Source of the DNA: Micromonospora sp. M71_S20
GTDB lineage: Bacteria > Actinomycetota > Actinomycetes > Mycobacteriales > Micromonosporaceae
Assembly: GCF_003664255.1 (NCBI RefSeq)
Contig: NZ_RCCV01000001.1
Location: 124,001 to 188,000, forward strand
Direction: 5' to 3'
Length of the DNA stretch: 64,000 nt
A program made the translations under genes and the position numbers. A model generated the notes under the pieces. That model worked only from the letters and a program-made list of their open reading frames with translations, was not told the origin of the DNA and did not search any database. This document shows, in pieces, positions 62,290-64,000 of this stretch. The stretch's first letter is position 1. Each line of letters begins with the position of its first letter.

Positions 62290-62318
62290 ATGGTCACACC
62301 GTGCGAGGAAATAGTCAA
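62290..62318 (-). promoter_or_regulatory. Candidate promoter of the GH3 gene
   Basis: On the minus strand TTGACT (62318 to 62313) and GACCAT (62295 to 62290) are 17 bases apart in an unusually A+T-rich stretch. Confidence 0.4.
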
Positions 62319-62365
62319 TAAACCTTACAGTTGCCCTCGGGCGCGGAGCTGGGGACAGTTCGGGG

Positions 62366-62488
62366 ATGGATCCCCTGCTGCTGGCCGACGCGACGAGCCC
62401 GGCCGACATCCCCGGCGTACGCCTGCTCGGCCTGGTCGTCGGCGGCCTGTTGCTGCTCGTCGCGATCCGCGCGATGTTCCGGCGCTGA
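62366..62488 (+). CDS. 40-residue single-helix membrane protein
   Basis: ATG 62366 opens a 40-residue frame, MDPLLLADATSPADIPGVRL..., with one membrane helix (LLGLVVGGLLLLVAIRAMF) and a basic end (FRR). GGGG lies just upstream. It is too short for usual gene finders, but the product is typical of small actinobacterial membrane proteins. Function unknown. Confidence 0.55.
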   Translation: MDPLLLADATSPADIPGVRLLGLVVGGLLLLVAIRAMFRR

Positions 62489-62584
62489 GCGCGCCGCGTC
62501 CCGGCGCCGGCGCCCGGGATTCGGCGGCGGCCACCGGGGTACCGCCTGCCTCGTTGGACCGGTACGACACCGCGAGGGGGAACG

Positions 62585-63535
62585 ATGAGGATCGGCTACT
62601 TTCTGTCCACCGAGGAGTACACGCCGACCGAGCTGCTGGAGCAGGCGCGCGGCGCGGAGCGGGCCGGCTTCGAGGCGCTCTGGATCTCCGACCACTACCA
62701 CCCGTGGACCGACGCGCAGGGGCAGAGCCCGTTCGTCTGGTCGGTGATCGGGGCGCTCAGCCAGGTCTGCCAGCTCCCGGTCACCACCGCCGTGACCTGC
62801 CCGACCGTGCGCATCCACCCGGCCGTCGTGGCGCAGGCGGCGGCCACCAGCGCGGTCATGCACTCCGGTCGGTTCGTGCTCGGGGTGGGCAGCGGCGAGG
62901 CGCTCAACGAGCACATCCTCGGCGACGCCTGGCCGCAGACCGACGTCCGGCTGGAGATGCTGGAGGAGGCCGTCGAGGTGATGCGCGAGCTGTGGCGGGG
63001 CGGCTTCGTCAACCACCACGGCAAGCACTACACCGTCGAGCACGCCCGGATCTACACACTGCCGGACACTCCCCCGCCGGTCTACGTCTCGGGCTTCGGC
63101 CCCAAGGCGGTCGACCTGGCGGCCCGCATCGGCGACGGCTTCGTCAACACCTCGCCCGACGCGGAGCTGGTCCGGCGGTTCCGGGAGGGCGGCGGCGGCG
63201 ACAAGCCGTGCCAGGCCGGCTTCAAGGCGGCGTACGCGCAGACCGCGGAGGAGGGGATGCGGATCGCGTACGAACGCTGGCCGAACGCCGGGGTGCCCGG
63301 CGAGCTGTCCCAGGTGCTGCCGTCGCCGCGGCACTTCGAGCAGGCCGCCGAGCTGGTCCGCCCGGAGATGATGAAGGACGCGTTCGTCTGCGGGCGGGAC
63401 GTCGACGGGCACCTGGCGAAGCTCGAGGAGTACGCCAAGGCCGGCTTCGACGAGGTCTACGTGGCCAACACCGGCCCGAACTGGCAGGGCCTGCTCGACC
63501 TCTACCAGCGCGAGGTGTTCCCCCGCGTACGCTGA
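62585..63535 (+). CDS. F420-dependent LLM-class oxidoreductase (G6PDH family)
   Basis: The 316-residue TIM-barrel enzyme belongs to the luciferase-like family whose members use coenzyme F420; SDHYHPWTDAQGQSPFVWSV, GVGSGEALNEHILG and SGFGPKAVDLAARIGDGF place it in the F420-dependent glucose-6-phosphate dehydrogenase-related group. The substrate is uncertain. A GGGGGAACG precedes ATG 62585. Confidence 0.88.
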   Translation: MRIGYFLSTEEYTPTELLEQARGAERAGFEALWISDHYHPWTDAQGQSPFVWSVIGALSQVCQLPVTTAVTCPTVRIHPAVVAQAAATSAVMHSGRFVLGVGSGEALNEHILGDAWPQTDVRLEMLEEAVEVMRELWRGGFVNHHGKHYTVEHARIYTLPDTPPPVYVSGFGPKAVDLAARIGDGFVNTSPDAELVRRFREGGGGDKPCQAGFKAAYAQTAEEGMRIAYERWPNAGVPGELSQVLPSPRHFEQAAELVRPEMMKDAFVCGRDVDGHLAKLEEYAKAGFDEVYVANTGPNWQGLLDLYQREVFPRVR

Positions 63536-63545
63536 CCGCGACGTC

Positions 63546-63577
63546 CCCGGGCACCCCCGCCGGTGGGGCTGCCCGGG
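63546..63577 (+). terminator. Terminator of the F420-oxidoreductase gene
   Basis: CCCGGGCA (63546-63553) pairs with TGCCCGGG (63570-63577), with an inner CCCC/GGGG pairing, starting about 10 bases after the stop codon. Confidence 0.55.
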
Positions 63578-63588
63578 CTCAGCGCGGG

Positions 63589-64000
63589 CTAGCCGACCCT
63601 CCTGGCACGTGGGCTGGTTTCCAGCGCGGCAGCCCTCGCGGCACCGGCGTGGGCGGTCAGCGTCCGTGGCTTCGCGAGAACGATCGGCCCCACCACCAGG
63701 AGCACGAGCCACAGTGGCGCCAGGCGGGGGGCGATCGACAGCCAGACGGGCCACACCGGCTCGGCGAGCATGTCCGCGGCCAGGTCCCTCCAGGTCAGGG
63801 CGACGCCCGGGAGCAGGGCCACCGTCACCAGCATGCCGATGAGCCGGGGCACGGGCGCAGGTCGTCGCGCCACCAGCCAGAACAGCGCGGCACCGGTGGC
63901 GGCGCCGAAAAGGACGCCAGCGAGGGTGATCGTGAGGAACCCGTCCAGCGCAGCCGGCGCGACGCTCAGTACCGACCCGTTCGCCTGGTGCTTGAGCGTG
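63589..64000 (-). CDS. Hypothetical multi-pass membrane protein (partial)
   Basis: A continuous reading frame runs leftwards from the right edge to a stop at 63589 with no start visible inside the window. The 137 residues present contain three clear hydrophobic helices (FLTITLAGVLFGAATGAALF, LIGMLVTVALLPGVALTW, LAPLWLVLLVVGPIVLA) and a basic C-terminus. An internal GTG at 63873 would cut the first helix, so the real start lies outside. Family not recognised. Confidence 0.6.
   Translation of the reverse strand, partial: TLKHQANGSVLSVAPAALDGFLTITLAGVLFGAATGAALFWLVARRPAPVPRLIGMLVTVALLPGVALTWRDLAADMLAEPVWPVWLSIAPRLAPLWLVLLVVGPIVLAKPRTLTAHAGAARAAALETSPRARRVG

Noticed and set aside
1..64000. tRNA, rRNA, CRISPR array, insertion sequence or prophage
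   Set aside because: No cloverleaf with CCA-type ends and T-loop GTTCRANNC, no spaced direct-repeat array and no transposase, integrase or phage structural gene was seen.

Overview
The window is chromosomal DNA of an actinomycete, most likely a Micromonosporaceae member (Micromonospora/Salinispora type). The basis is the very high G+C with strong third-position bias, frequent GTG starts, TAnnnT-type -10 boxes without good -35 boxes, genes for phosphatidylinositol mannoside synthesis and an F420-type oxidoreductase, and several short palindromic intergenic repeats. No tRNA, rRNA, CRISPR array, transposase or phage block is visible.

Layout. 1-890: ruvC-ruvA (minus, ruvA cut by the left edge) behind a LexA-like box. 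1083-3799: 3-hydroxybutyrate dehydrogenase followed by a GAF/PucR-type regulator. 3853-6142: a DHA2 exporter and its TetR regulator with two matching operators. 6143-7164: a gene-free, repeat-rich kilobase leading into a structured leader and a secreted lysozyme-like protein. 7955-9656: ABM-domain protein, FrnE-like DsbA protein and a stand-alone B12-binding protein. 9748-14379: a complete liv-type ABC operon. 14689-20858: SPFH protein, class V aminotransferase, a frameshifted HExxH protein and dnaE. 21128-24641: ECF sigma factor, lipoprotein, Ser/Thr kinase and a secreted protein. 24774-30258: PadR/HAAS pair, a two-component system and a NatAB-type exporter. 30391-35813: DUF402, yebC, a small FMN-reductase operon with a divergent XRE regulator, pdxT and pdxS. 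36147-39438: pimA, patA and pgsA for PIM synthesis. 39691-46827: EF-G-like GTPase, aldo/keto reductase, HIT hydrolase, M15 peptidase and thrS. 47083-54490: YcnI-like protein, ADP-ribosylglycohydrolase, OmpR-type two-component system, adenosine deaminase, methyltransferase, aldo/keto reductase and a small membrane protein. 54670-59085: cspA, the DUF4235/DUF3618/holin-X operon, MscS channel, DUF1206 protein and a lipoprotein. 59176-64000: SufS-like enzyme, GNAT, GH3 hexosaminidase, a 40-residue membrane protein, an F420-type oxidoreductase and a membrane protein cut by the right edge.

How it fits together. Two housekeeping blocks read leftwards: thrS-HIT-pgsA-patA-pimA-pdxS-pdxT-yebC, and ruvC-ruvA. 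In many actinobacteria these are one continuous block, so the 30 kb between yebC and ruvC looks like a lineage-specific insertion or rearrangement. Most of the accessory content lies there: transport, envelope signalling and redox enzymes. No entirely new multi-gene system is convincing. The best leads are the ECF sigma/lipoprotein/kinase group (21.1-24.6 kb), the B12-binding protein behind a 17-bp palindrome, the palindromic repeat family, and a histidine kinase that seems to start on a CTG overlapping the upstream stop codon.
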